Shown in pieces: positions 53,620-62,611 of a DNA stretch of 64,000 nt. Origin of the DNA: Gelidibacter gilvus. GTDB taxonomy: Bacteria; Bacteroidota; Bacteroidia; Flavobacteriales; Flavobacteriaceae. A program made the position numbers and the translations under genes. Where the stretch lies: NCBI RefSeq assembly GCF_004115975.1, contig NZ_SDDZ01000003.1, positions 62,001 to 126,000 on the forward strand. The letters are read 5' to 3'. How positions within the stretch are numbered: position 1 is the stretch's first letter; every line of letters starts with the position of its first letter. Under the pieces are notes generated by a model. The model was not told the DNA's origin and ran no database searches. It saw nothing but the letters and a program-made list of their open reading frames with translations.

Positions 53620-54897
53620 TTACCATTCATTAATCCTATTCGAATCTAATTTCACAAAAATAAAGAGCAAAATAGTAAATGCCCAAAGTGCGGAACCACC
53701 ATAACTAAAGAACGGTAGTGGAATACCAATAGTGGGAATCAAGCCCATCACCATCCCGATATTTATTAGAAAATGAAAAAACAACAGGGAAGCAACACAA
53801 TACCCATAAACCCTGCTAAACTGTGATTTTTGCAATTCTGCTAAATATAATATGCGAAGCAGCAACGCAACAAAAAGCAGTACCACGAGCGCACTTCCAA
53901 GAAAGCCCCATTCTTCTCCAACAGTACTAAAAATATAATCTGTATGCTGTTCGGGCACAAATTTACCAGTGGTTCTTGTGCCTTGCAAAAAACCTTTTCC
54001 TGTCAATCCTCCAGAACTGATTGCCTTTTCTGATTCGTTCAGATTGTAAAGAATGGTCTGTTTCATTTCATGGAGTTTGTCAGGGTCACTCTCTAAGCGC
54101 AACCATATGCTAATCCTGTCCTTTTGATGAAACTGTAAAATATTGTTGTAGAAATATTTGATCCCAAACGAGACTGCGACACACGCCAAAAGGACGGCAA
54201 TAGGTTGTATGATCTGTGGTCGTTTCCTCTGTCCAAAAAAATGATGCCCAAAGATTAGAGCTGCAGCAACGAGCACCGCAACCACCACATTGAATTTAAG
54301 TGCCAATACCGCTAATAAAATAAGAAAAATAGCAATGACAAGATAAATTTGCTGTAACCCTTCTCTATAAAACACAAAAAAGAAAGCAGCATAAACAACG
54401 GTACTCCCTGCATCGTTTTGCAATAAGATCAAGACAGCAGGAAGCACAATAATGCCCGCAGCTTTAATCTGATCTTTAAAGGTCTTCATATTGGTTTGAA
54501 GGTCACTTATGTATTTAGCCAAAGCCAAGGAGGTTGCAAATTTGGCAAATTCACTGGGTTGTAAGGTCATGCCGCCTATGCTATACCACCCTAAGGCACC
54601 ATTAACATTTTTTCCGAAAAGGAATAAGCCCAATAAAGATAATATGGAAATGAAATAGATGATACTGGCAAAACGTTCGTAAAATTTGGCATCTAAAGCC
54701 AAAATGAGAATGATGAGACCAAAAGTAAATATTATAAATACGGATTGCTTTCCGTAAGGATGGTTCATATCAAAATAACTCGTAATATCGCCAGAATGGG
54801 AGGCAGACATAATGTTGAGCCACCCAAAACCAACAAGCAATAAAAACAAAGCAATGGTGATCCAATCAAAATTTAATCCTCTAAAATCTCTTTGCAT
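53620..54897 (-). CDS. rodA: Rod shape-determining protein RodA (SEDS glycosyltransferase)
   Basis: A 425-residue SEDS protein with about ten membrane helices. Markers: GWYSIGGMTLQPSEFAKFATSLALAKY (about 105-131), VLILLQNDAGSTVVY and the C-terminal GIPLPFFSYGGSALW. It polymerises glycan strands for cell elongation, pairing with PBP2 from the gene 6 bases upstream. A long hydrophilic loop at about 255-320 is usual for the family. It is the last gene of the mre-mrd operon. Confidence 0.95.
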   Translation of the reverse strand: MQRDFRGLNFDWITIALFLLLVGFGWLNIMSASHSGDITSYFDMNHPYGKQSVFIIFTFGLIILILALDAKFYERFASIIYFISILSLLGLFLFGKNVNGALGWYSIGGMTLQPSEFAKFATSLALAKYISDLQTNMKTFKDQIKAAGIIVLPAVLILLQNDAGSTVVYAAFFFVFYREGLQQIYLVIAIFLILLAVLALKFNVVVAVLVAAALIFGHHFFGQRKRPQIIQPIAVLLACVAVSFGIKYFYNNILQFHQKDRISIWLRLESDPDKLHEMKQTILYNLNESEKAISSGGLTGKGFLQGTRTTGKFVPEQHTDYIFSTVGEEWGFLGSALVVLLFVALLLRILYLAELQKSQFSRVYGYCVASLLFFHFLINIGMVMGLIPTIGIPLPFFSYGGSALWAFTILLFIFVKLDSNRINEW

Positions 54898-54903
54898 TTA
54901 TTC

Positions 54904-56844
54904 TTACTTAAACGGTGATGTTCGTGTACTTAAAGGATTTACAACCGTGTCTTTGGTTATTTTGTCAATGACCTGCAATGCGGATTGCCTGTTAATGCCA
55001 AATTCTTTTCCTGAATACGGTTTTGCGTATTCGTTTTCCAAACTGTGTGTGAGAATCCAATTCTCCATAGAGGTCATTGTCACCTCTCCTTTGATATATT
55101 TTTCTATCATTAAACTTGCAATCCGACCTGCAAATCGACTGCCCCAATACCCGTTTTCGACAAAAACAGCAATGGCAATTTTTGGATTGTCCTTAGGTGC
55201 AAAAGCAACAAAAATGGAATGATCCGTCAATTGTGTGCGTTTACCATCTATCCTCATAAAATTTTCAGCAGTACCGGTTTTACCACAGATATCAATCCCA
55301 GGTACGCGCAGACTATAAGCCGTTCCTCCGTTGTAAACGTCAAACATGCCCTGCACCACCGGTTCAAAATTCTCTTTATCGATGGTGGTGTAATTAGGGG
55401 TGGTGTATTTTTCGTCTATTTTTTCTCCTTCAATGTTTTTTATGATATGAGGTGTGTAATAAAAACCTCTATTGCTGATGGCGGCCACCATATTTGCTAA
55501 TTGGATAGGTGTAGTCTCAACTTCACCTTGGCCAATGGCATTAGAAATATTGTAGGTAGAAGACCATCGGTTTGCTCCATACCACTTATCATAGAAATCG
55601 CCATCTGGAATACGTCCTTTGTTTCCAATCTTAAGATCATATCCTAAATAGTCACCAAGTCCAAAACTTTTAACGTGGTTGCTCCAAACATCCATTCCTT
55701 CAGCTGGTTTGGGGTATTTATCTATAATACGTCTATACACGTTAACAAAATAAGCGTTGCAAGATTGTGCGATACCTTGGTTCATTGACAAGGGACTTGC
55801 ATGGCTATGACATCCTGTCAAGCGTCTGTTGCCAAGATAGTATCCGTGTCTACAGGTGAATTGATCCTGAGTGGTCACTACTTTTTCCTGGAGACCTATC
55901 AAAGCACTTAACACTTTAAAAGGAGATCCAGGAGGATATTGTGCTTTTAGACTTCTATCGAATAATGGTTTTGCAATGGTATCGTTGTAAAGCTTCGTGA
56001 AATTTCGAGAACGTTGTCGTCCAACCAATAAATTTGGATTGTAAGAAGGAGCCGAGACCATAGCAATTATTTCACCTGAACTTGGTTCTATGGCAATAAT
56101 ACCGCCATGTTTATGTCGCATTAAAAGTTCACCGTATTCCTGAAGTTCAGAATCAATGGTTATCGTAATATCTTTTCCGGGTTCCGGCAAAGTGTCATAA
56201 ATACCATCTTTATAAGCGCCAATATCTCTATTGAATCGGTCTTTTTGGGTGAATTTTATTCCTTTTACACCTCGTAAGACCTCCTCATAGGACAATTCAA
56301 CACCTTGTTTACCAATTAAATCACCACTTTTGTAATAGGGATCGTTTTCAATGATATAATTATTGACTTCTCCAATATCTCCCAAAACATTGGCTCCAAT
56401 GGTCGTTTGGTAATCTCTTAATGAGCGTTTTTGAATATAAAATCCTTCATATTTCCGGATTTTTTCCTGTAGAACGGCATATTCCATTCTTGAAAGTTGC
56501 GGAATAAAAACAGAAGGCAATCGTGGGGAATAACGATAGGCCTTATCGTAGAAGTTAATAAAATCCTCCTTGGTAATTTTTAAAAGATTGCATAGTTCTA
56601 AAGTATCCAATGGCTTTACTTCCCTAGGAATAAACATCACATCATAGGATGGTTGGTTAGCTACCAATAATTTGCCATTTCTGTCATAAATATAGCCTCG
56701 TTTAGGATAGTCATAAACCTTTCGGATGGCGTTATCATCTAATAAGCTGTAGGGATCTTCATTATACACTTGCAGATAAAACAAGCGCGCAATAAAGACC
56801 AAACCTACAAAAGCTATAGTTGAAAGGAGTAGTAATTTTCTCAT
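54904..56844 (-). CDS. mrdA: Penicillin-binding protein 2, peptidoglycan transpeptidase
   Basis: A 646-residue class B PBP anchored by one N-terminal helix (LLLLSTIAFVGLVFIARLF). A dimerisation (pedestal) domain follows (about 50-215), then the transpeptidase domain with Ser307-Pro-Phe-Lys310 (nucleophile), Ser361-Cys-Asn363 and Lys522-Thr-Gly524. All three catalytic motifs are intact. It crosslinks the wall during elongation together with RodA. The start ATG overlaps the mreD stop by 4 bases (ATGA type). A C-terminal tail of about 50 residues extends past the domain. Confidence 0.95.
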   Translation of the reverse strand: MRKLLLLSTIAFVGLVFIARLFYLQVYNEDPYSLLDDNAIRKVYDYPKRGYIYDRNGKLLVANQPSYDVMFIPREVKPLDTLELCNLLKITKEDFINFYDKAYRYSPRLPSVFIPQLSRMEYAVLQEKIRKYEGFYIQKRSLRDYQTTIGANVLGDIGEVNNYIIENDPYYKSGDLIGKQGVELSYEEVLRGVKGIKFTQKDRFNRDIGAYKDGIYDTLPEPGKDITITIDSELQEYGELLMRHKHGGIIAIEPSSGEIIAMVSAPSYNPNLLVGRQRSRNFTKLYNDTIAKPLFDRSLKAQYPPGSPFKVLSALIGLQEKVVTTQDQFTCRHGYYLGNRRLTGCHSHASPLSMNQGIAQSCNAYFVNVYRRIIDKYPKPAEGMDVWSNHVKSFGLGDYLGYDLKIGNKGRIPDGDFYDKWYGANRWSSTYNISNAIGQGEVETTPIQLANMVAAISNRGFYYTPHIIKNIEGEKIDEKYTTPNYTTIDKENFEPVVQGMFDVYNGGTAYSLRVPGIDICGKTGTAENFMRIDGKRTQLTDHSIFVAFAPKDNPKIAIAVFVENGYWGSRFAGRIASLMIEKYIKGEVTMTSMENWILTHSLENEYAKPYSGKEFGINRQSALQVIDKITKDTVVNPLSTRTSPFK

Positions 56845-57347
56845 TTACATTTTTGGCTAAAAAGGATTGTAATAATCAAACAAAGTATAATAGTGAAAAT
56901 CCCTGAGAATAACGTTTTTTGAACTATTAAAATTACTTTAGAAATGTTAAAAATTTCTAAGGAATACATAATCAGATGATGGATGAAAACCAGAGCCGAA
57001 AAATAGATCAATTTGCTGCCAAAATCTATTTGATTGAACTTTATGGATTGATAGTCGTAAACCGTTCCAAAGGAAAACTTCAAAAACACCGGTCTTATAT
57101 ATGCCAAAGTAACGCAAGCCGCAGCATGGACACCTCCCGAATCAGAAAATACGTCCACACAAAAACCCAGTAAAAATGCCAAGAAAACAAATAACGTCCG
57201 GTTATTGTTTGCCGGGAATATGATGATAAATAGGATATAAATATACGGATTGATATACCCCATAAAATCGATGTGGTTAAAGATCAATACTTGAACCAAA
57301 ACCAAAATGATAAACCTTGCGGCCAATGTTAGGGTTACCTTAGTCAT
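56841..57347 (-). CDS. mreD: Rod shape-determining protein MreD
   Basis: A 168-residue inner-membrane protein with five to six helices. It contains NPYIYILFIIIFPANNNRTLF and FLLGFCVDVFSDSGGVHAAACVTLAYIRP, the latter resembling the conserved MreD loop. Sequence conservation in this family is low; the call rests on size, topology and position between mreC and mrdA, with which it overlaps by 8 and 4 bases. It is part of the elongation complex. Confidence 0.9.
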   Translation of the reverse strand: MTKVTLTLAARFIILVLVQVLIFNHIDFMGYINPYIYILFIIIFPANNNRTLFVFLAFLLGFCVDVFSDSGGVHAAACVTLAYIRPVFLKFSFGTVYDYQSIKFNQIDFGSKLIYFSALVFIHHLIMYSLEIFNISKVILIVQKTLFSGIFTIILCLIITILFSQKCK

Positions 57348-58164
57348 CTTTCGGTTTTTGTAGCGATTTTATTTCGGCGGCTTGCAAATTTTCAATCACA
57401 TAAACATGGCCAATATTGGTCATATCATTAAATAATTTGACGTTCACAATGTACGAATCGCCACCGCCGTCAATTTTATAGGAGTTAACTGTACCAATTA
57501 AAATGCCCTTGGGGAAAATGGTGGATTGACCACCGGTAATAATGGTGTCGCCAATAGCTACCGGTGCAAATTTTGAAATGTCAACGAGTTGTGCAAATTC
57601 TGAGGATTCCGTATCCCAGACTAAAGAGCCAATATGATTGGTCTTTTTTAATTGTGCATTGATCCGGCTACGCGTGTTTAGAATCGACAATACCGAAGAA
57701 AAATTCTGCGAGGTGTTCTCTATAATACCAACAATCCCTTGGGAAGTTATCACACCGTAATCAACTTTAATGCTATCTTTTCTTCCTTTGTTTATGGTCA
57801 AATAGTTGGTGGATTGCGAATAACTGTTTTTATAAACATCAGCAGTTCTAAACTTGAAATGCGCATTCAATCTAAGGCTGTCTCTGAGGTTGTTTTTCAT
57901 AGTATCCACATCTAAGTTGTGGACTATGGATTTTAACATGCGGTTTTCTTCCAACAACGCCTCGTTTTCCTTAATTAAGTTGAAGTATTGACCAATACCG
58001 TTTGCCGTTTTATAAACGGTACCCGTTACCACATTAGAAGAGTTAATGAACTTACTTTTGTGATAAGAGTGCGATTGAATTGTAAAAAAAAGTGACAGTC
58101 CCAAAAGCAACAAAAAGACAAGAAAAGTTTTGTTCCTAAGGACAAAGTTTATGATTTGTTGCAT
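57340..58164 (-). CDS. mreC: Rod shape-determining protein MreC
   Basis: A 274-residue bitopic protein. It has an N-terminal membrane anchor (about 10-28), a periplasmic coiled coil (about 60-95, EALLEENRMLKSIVHNL) and two beta-barrel domains with TINKGRKDSIKVDYGVITSQGIVG and GDTIITGGQSTIFPKGILIGTV, which are typical. It links MreB and MreD to PBP2. It starts 9 bases after mreB and overlaps mreD by 8. Confidence 0.93.
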   Translation of the reverse strand: MQQIINFVLRNKTFLVFLLLLGLSLFFTIQSHSYHKSKFINSSNVVTGTVYKTANGIGQYFNLIKENEALLEENRMLKSIVHNLDVDTMKNNLRDSLRLNAHFKFRTADVYKNSYSQSTNYLTINKGRKDSIKVDYGVITSQGIVGIIENTSQNFSSVLSILNTRSRINAQLKKTNHIGSLVWDTESSEFAQLVDISKFAPVAIGDTIITGGQSTIFPKGILIGTVNSYKIDGGGDSYIVNVKLFNDMTNIGHVYVIENLQAAEIKSLQKPKDD

Positions 58165-58173
58165 TTAGATTTA

Positions 58174-59202
58174 CTATTTTATCAATATACTTTTGAATTT
58201 AGGAAGGTTTTTTAATACAATTCCCGTTCCTCTAACAACTGCTCTTAAAGGATCTTCAGCAATATACACAGGTAAATCTGTTTTTTGGGACAAACGTTTG
58301 TCCAAGCCTCTAAGCATAGATCCTCCACCAGCAAGATAAATTCCGGTATTGTAAATATCTGCAGCCAATTCTGGCGGTGTTTGAGATAAGGTTTCCATGA
58401 CAGAATCTTCAATACGTAAAATGGATTTGTCAAGTGCTTTTGCAATCTCTCGGTAAGAAATTTGAACTTGTTTAGGTTTTCCAGTTAAAAGGTCACGTCC
58501 TTGAACGCTCATTTCTTCTGGTGGTAATTCCAAATCTTCGGTTGCTGCACCAATTTGTATTTTGATTTTTTCTGCGGTGCGCTCACCCACATATAAATTG
58601 TGCTGTGTACGCATATAATATACAATGTCGTTTGTAAACACATCACCAGCAACTTTAACTGATTTGTCGCATACAATTCCGCCTAAAGCAATCACGGCTA
58701 TTTCTGTAGTACCTCCGCCTATATCCACAATCATGTTCCCTTTTGGTTGCATGATGTCAATACCAATCCCAATAGCTGCTGCCATTGGCTCATGGATTAA
58801 ATAAACTTCTTTCCCGTTAACGCGTTCACAAGATTCTTTTACGGCACGCATCTCTACTTCGGTTATTCCTGAAGGAATACAGACCACCATACGTAAAGCA
58901 GGTGAGAAAAATTTCTTCTTTAACGCAGGAATGTTTTTTATAAACAAATTGATCATTTGTTCAGACGCATCAAAATCGGCAATAACTCCATCTTTTAACG
59001 GTCTTATTGTTTTGATGTTTTCATGCGTTTTACCTTGCATCATGCTGGCTTCTTTTCCAACGGCAATTATTTTTCCTGAAATTCGGTCTCTTGCAACTAT
59101 TGAGGGGCTATCTACAACTACTTTATCGTTGTGGATAATTAAGGTGTTTGCGGTTCCTAAATCTATGGCTATTTCTTCTGTTAAGAAATCAAAAAATCCC
59201 AT
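58174..59202 (-). CDS. mreB: Rod shape-determining protein MreB (actin homologue)
   Basis: A 342-residue bacterial actin. It has an N-terminal amphipathic MGFFDFLTEEIAIDLGTANTL with phosphate-1, IVDIGGGTTEIAVIALGG (phosphate-2), IHEPMAAAIGIGIDIM and the adenosine motif GIYLAGGGSMLRGLD. It forms filaments that guide wall elongation. It is the first of the mreBCD-mrdA-rodA run; purH lies 148 bases upstream on the same strand. Confidence 0.97.
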   Translation of the reverse strand: MGFFDFLTEEIAIDLGTANTLIIHNDKVVVDSPSIVARDRISGKIIAVGKEASMMQGKTHENIKTIRPLKDGVIADFDASEQMINLFIKNIPALKKKFFSPALRMVVCIPSGITEVEMRAVKESCERVNGKEVYLIHEPMAAAIGIGIDIMQPKGNMIVDIGGGTTEIAVIALGGIVCDKSVKVAGDVFTNDIVYYMRTQHNLYVGERTAEKIKIQIGAATEDLELPPEEMSVQGRDLLTGKPKQVQISYREIAKALDKSILRIEDSVMETLSQTPPELAADIYNTGIYLAGGGSMLRGLDKRLSQKTDLPVYIAEDPLRAVVRGTGIVLKNLPKFKSILIK

Positions 59203-59350
59203 GCGTATTGTTGATTATTTAGGTTGATATTAGTTTGTTTGTTGATATTGTTGTAAATGTAATAAAACTTCATAAATAACAAAGGTTATATTACATACGT
59301 ATTTAATCCTATTCGCGGATGCTTAAAATAACTTTCTGCCTCAATTTTAT

Positions 59351-60880
59351 TTAGTGCTTAAAATGACGTGTCCCGGTAAATACCATAGCCACGTTATTTG
59401 CATTACAATAATCAATGCTCAATTCATCCTTAATTGATCCTCCTGGCTGAATTACCGCCGTAATACCTGCATCTTTTGCGATTTCCACGCAGTCGGGAAA
59501 CGGAAAAAACGCATCACTTGCCATAACGGCTCCTTTCAAATCAAAATTAAAAGACTGTGCTTTATGAATGGCTTGATTGAGGGCGTCCACACGGCTGGTT
59601 TGCCCAGTTCCACTGGCAAATAATTGCTTGTTTTTTGCCAAGACAATAGTGTTCGATTTGGTATGCTTGCAAATCTTTGAAGCAAAGATCAAATCATCTA
59701 ACTCGTTTTGTGAGGGTTTATTGTTGGTGGTATAGCTTAAATCTGATAAAGCATCTGTTTTATTGTCCTTGTCCTGCACTAAAACGCCGTTCAAGCAAGT
59801 TCTCACAGATGTTTGTGGAAGTTCTACCTCTTTTTGAATTAAAAGGATTCTGTTTTTCTTGCCCTCTAAAATTTCTTTCGCTTCCGCAGAAAAGCTTGGC
59901 GCTATGACCACTTCACAGAATAAACTGTGGATTTCTTCGGCTGTTGTCTTATCTATTTCAGTGTTTGCAATTAAAACTCCGCCAAATGCCGATACAGGAT
60001 CGCCTGCCAAAGCATCCACATACGCTTGGCGTAATGTGTCTCTTTGTGCAAATCCGCAAGCATTGTTATGTTTCAAAATGGCAAAGGTTGGTGATTCGCC
60101 TTTAAATTCATTCATCAAATTAACTGCAGCATCAACATCTAACAGATTGTTATAACTTAATTCCTTGCCATGAAGTTGGGTGAACATGGCTTCAAAATTT
60201 CCAAAGAAAAATCCTTTTTGATGAGGGTTTTCTCCATATCGCAACACTTTTCCGTTGGTTTCGCTGATTTTTAAAACAGTTTCCTCTTGATTTTTGTTGA
60301 AATAATTAAAAATTGCAGTGTCGTAATGTGAAGACACATTGAAAGCCTTAGCAGCAAAACGTTTTCTGTCTTCATCTGATGTTTCACCTTTTTTAGATTT
60401 TAAAATTTCCAAAAACTCACTGTAATCGTCAACAGAAGAGACACAAACCACATCCGAATAGTTTTTGGCTGCAGCTCTAATTAAAGAAATTCCTCCAATA
60501 TCAATTTTTTCGATGATATCTTCATGGCTTGAGTCAGAAGCCACTGTTTTTTCAAAGGGATATAGATCCACAATCACCAAATCAATTTGTGGGATTGAAA
60601 ACTCAGCCAATTCCGCCACGTCTTGAGTGTTATTTTGACGGTTCAAAATGCCTCCAAAAACTTTTGGATGCAAAGTTTTGACACGTCCGCCCAAGATGGA
60701 AGGGTAGGAGGTCACATCTTCTACAGCAATGACGCTAATGCCTAAATCTTTGATGAATTTTTCAGTGCCTCCAGTAGAGTAAATCGTAACGCCTAACTGG
60801 TTTAATTCTTTTACAATTGGTTCTAATCCGTCTTTACTGAAAACAGAAATTAAAGCAGATGAAATGGTTTTGTTGTGCAT
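59351..60880 (-). CDS. purH: Bifunctional AICAR transformylase / IMP cyclohydrolase PurH
   Basis: About 509 residues from ATG 60880 (MHNKTISSALISVFSKDG); an ATG at 60913 would add 11 residues with no family resemblance. N-terminal IMP cyclohydrolase (MGS-like fold, about 1-200) has SVFSKDGLEPIVK, VKTLHPKVFGGIL and IGGISLIRAAAKN. C-terminal AICARFT follows, with RYGENPHQKGFF, LKHNNACGFA and SDAFFPFPDCVE. It performs the last two steps of inosine monophosphate synthesis. It stands upstream of mreB in an order common in flavobacteria; co-transcription is possible. Confidence 0.95.
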   Translation of the reverse strand: MHNKTISSALISVFSKDGLEPIVKELNQLGVTIYSTGGTEKFIKDLGISVIAVEDVTSYPSILGGRVKTLHPKVFGGILNRQNNTQDVAELAEFSIPQIDLVIVDLYPFEKTVASDSSHEDIIEKIDIGGISLIRAAAKNYSDVVCVSSVDDYSEFLEILKSKKGETSDEDRKRFAAKAFNVSSHYDTAIFNYFNKNQEETVLKISETNGKVLRYGENPHQKGFFFGNFEAMFTQLHGKELSYNNLLDVDAAVNLMNEFKGESPTFAILKHNNACGFAQRDTLRQAYVDALAGDPVSAFGGVLIANTEIDKTTAEEIHSLFCEVVIAPSFSAEAKEILEGKKNRILLIQKEVELPQTSVRTCLNGVLVQDKDNKTDALSDLSYTTNNKPSQNELDDLIFASKICKHTKSNTIVLAKNKQLFASGTGQTSRVDALNQAIHKAQSFNFDLKGAVMASDAFFPFPDCVEIAKDAGITAVIQPGGSIKDELSIDYCNANNVAMVFTGTRHFKH

Positions 60881-60963
60881 GGTGTTTGTGTTTGGTTTGG
60901 CATCATTTGGCAATGAATGCTATGGAATAATCGAAATTTAATGAAATGCTATTTTTTAAAGCG

Positions 60964-60971
60964 CAAAAGTA
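60964..60971 (-). promoter_or_regulatory. -7 promoter box of purH
   Basis: Reads TACTTTTG on the minus strand, an exact TAnnTTTG match. Predicted start near 60958; leader about 78 bases to ATG 60880. No -33 element at the right spacing and no purine riboswitch recognised. Confidence 0.5.
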
Positions 60972-61085
60972 CATATTATTGAAGACAATTTGAGGCTGCC
61001 GTAGATAGTTTATTTCAGTTTTTTGTAACAAAAAATTGTTAAAAACGTCCTATCCTTAAAATCATCCTAAAACCACAAAATTTAG

Positions 61086-62333
61086 ATGTTACTTTACTTA
61101 CGTTTATTTAAAGAAAGTTTTTCATTTGCCATAAATGCACTTACCAACAATAAGTTGCGTACGTTTTTGTCATTGTTGGGAGTTACTATTGGCATTTTTT
61201 CCATTATTGCGGTTTTGGCTGCGGTAGATTCGTTGGATAGAAATATCCAGGATCAACTTTCCGGATTGGATAAAAACACCATGTACTTGACAAAATTTTC
61301 ATTTTTAACAACCGACGTTCCCAGATGGCAGCGTGATAATTTTCCACAAACAGATTCTAATGATTTTGATTTTATAAGACGAAATGTGCCGGACATAGCA
61401 GCCTCGGCTTATCTTATTTTTGGAAGTCCCCAAACGGTCAAGTATGAATCGGAAACCATTTCTGGAGTCAATATTAGTCCAGCATCGAATGGAATTTATG
61501 ATATTGATAATATAAAAATAGAAGAGGGGCGTTTTTATACAGAACCCGAATCCATCAACGGTGCTCCTGTAATTGTTTTGGGTTATTCAGTTGCAGAAAA
61601 TTTATTTGGGAATGTCAATCCTTTAGGAAAGCAAATCAGGGCTTATGGTCGCAAATTGACAGTGATTGGGGTGATTAAAAAAATGGGAGGTCTTGCTGGC
61701 AATTCAGATGACAGTGCTTATGTGCCGGCTAACTTTGTCAGGCGTTTTCAAAGTGGTGGCATTAATGGTATTCCGGGAGCTATAATGATCAAGCCCGAAA
61801 AAGGTATAGATATAGGTGCTTTTGAGGGTGTTTTAAAACAGAAATTCAGGGCATATAGAGGATTAAAAGCAGGAGATCCTGATAACTTTTTTGTCAACAA
61901 AATGTCTGGTCAAACTGATCAAATTGACGCCATTATTGGTTCCATGAACCTGATGGGATGGATCATCAGTGGTTTTTCACTGTTAGTTGGTGGTTTTGGT
62001 ATTGCAAATATCATGTTCGTTAGCGTAAAGGAACGTACAAATTTGATTGGTATTCAAAAGTCTTTAGGAGCCAAAAACCGATTTATCTTGTTTCAGTTTT
62101 TGTTTGAAGCTGTGATTTTAGCAGTTATTGGTGGTCTTATTGGTCTTTTCTTTGTGTGGGTAGTTTCTTTGATTGCTTCTCAATTTACAGGCGATTTCGA
62201 GTTCGTTCTTTCAGCTGGTAATATGTTCTTAGGTTTTATGTTATCTTCCATTATAGGGTTGGTCTCTGGAGTGATTCCTGCTATTTCTGCATCAAAATTA
62301 GATCCGGTGGAGGCTATAAGAACGGGAATGTAA
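61086..62333 (+). CDS. ABC transporter permease, MacB/FtsX type (copy 1)
   Basis: A 415-residue type VII ABC permease. The N-terminal helix (LRTFLSLLGVTIGIFSIIAVLAAV, about 25-48) is followed by a MacB-type periplasmic core domain (about 50-280). Three C-terminal helices form the FtsX domain (WIISGFSLLVGGFGIANIMFVSVKERTNLIG...). The tail PVEAIRTGM is typical. These permeases transmit mechanical force from a cytoplasmic ATPase to periplasmic partners rather than moving solutes through a channel. No ATPase gene is in view. It is a near-duplicate of the next gene; see the findings. Confidence 0.92.
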   Translation: MLLYLRLFKESFSFAINALTNNKLRTFLSLLGVTIGIFSIIAVLAAVDSLDRNIQDQLSGLDKNTMYLTKFSFLTTDVPRWQRDNFPQTDSNDFDFIRRNVPDIAASAYLIFGSPQTVKYESETISGVNISPASNGIYDIDNIKIEEGRFYTEPESINGAPVIVLGYSVAENLFGNVNPLGKQIRAYGRKLTVIGVIKKMGGLAGNSDDSAYVPANFVRRFQSGGINGIPGAIMIKPEKGIDIGAFEGVLKQKFRAYRGLKAGDPDNFFVNKMSGQTDQIDAIIGSMNLMGWIISGFSLLVGGFGIANIMFVSVKERTNLIGIQKSLGAKNRFILFQFLFEAVILAVIGGLIGLFFVWVVSLIASQFTGDFEFVLSAGNMFLGFMLSSIIGLVSGVIPAISASKLDPVEAIRTGM

Positions 62334-62555
62334 ATTGCAGTTGAAATCTCAAGAATTATAAATTCCAAATCCCAATGGATAAGAAAAACTAGTTTGGGTT
62401 TTATCCAATTTCTCTTAGATAGAGGTTTTTTTACATGAGTAGTTATTATATAATAATGCTCTCTGCGTCTTCGCCATCTGCGAAATGTTTTAATACCTTG
62501 TCAATAGATTTTGAGAACGGATATCTTTAACGTAATTATTTTTCAATTGAAAAAA

Positions 62556-62563
62556 TATTTTTG
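62556..62563 (+). promoter_or_regulatory. -7 promoter box before permease copy 2
   Basis: TATTTTTG matches TAnnTTTG; predicted start about 42 bases before the copy 2 ATG, so the second permease can be transcribed on its own. No -33 element at the right spacing. Confidence 0.4.
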
Positions 62564-62611
62564 CAGAAAAACACCTTATCTTTAAATCGTTTTAAAACAT
62601 CAAAAAAATAG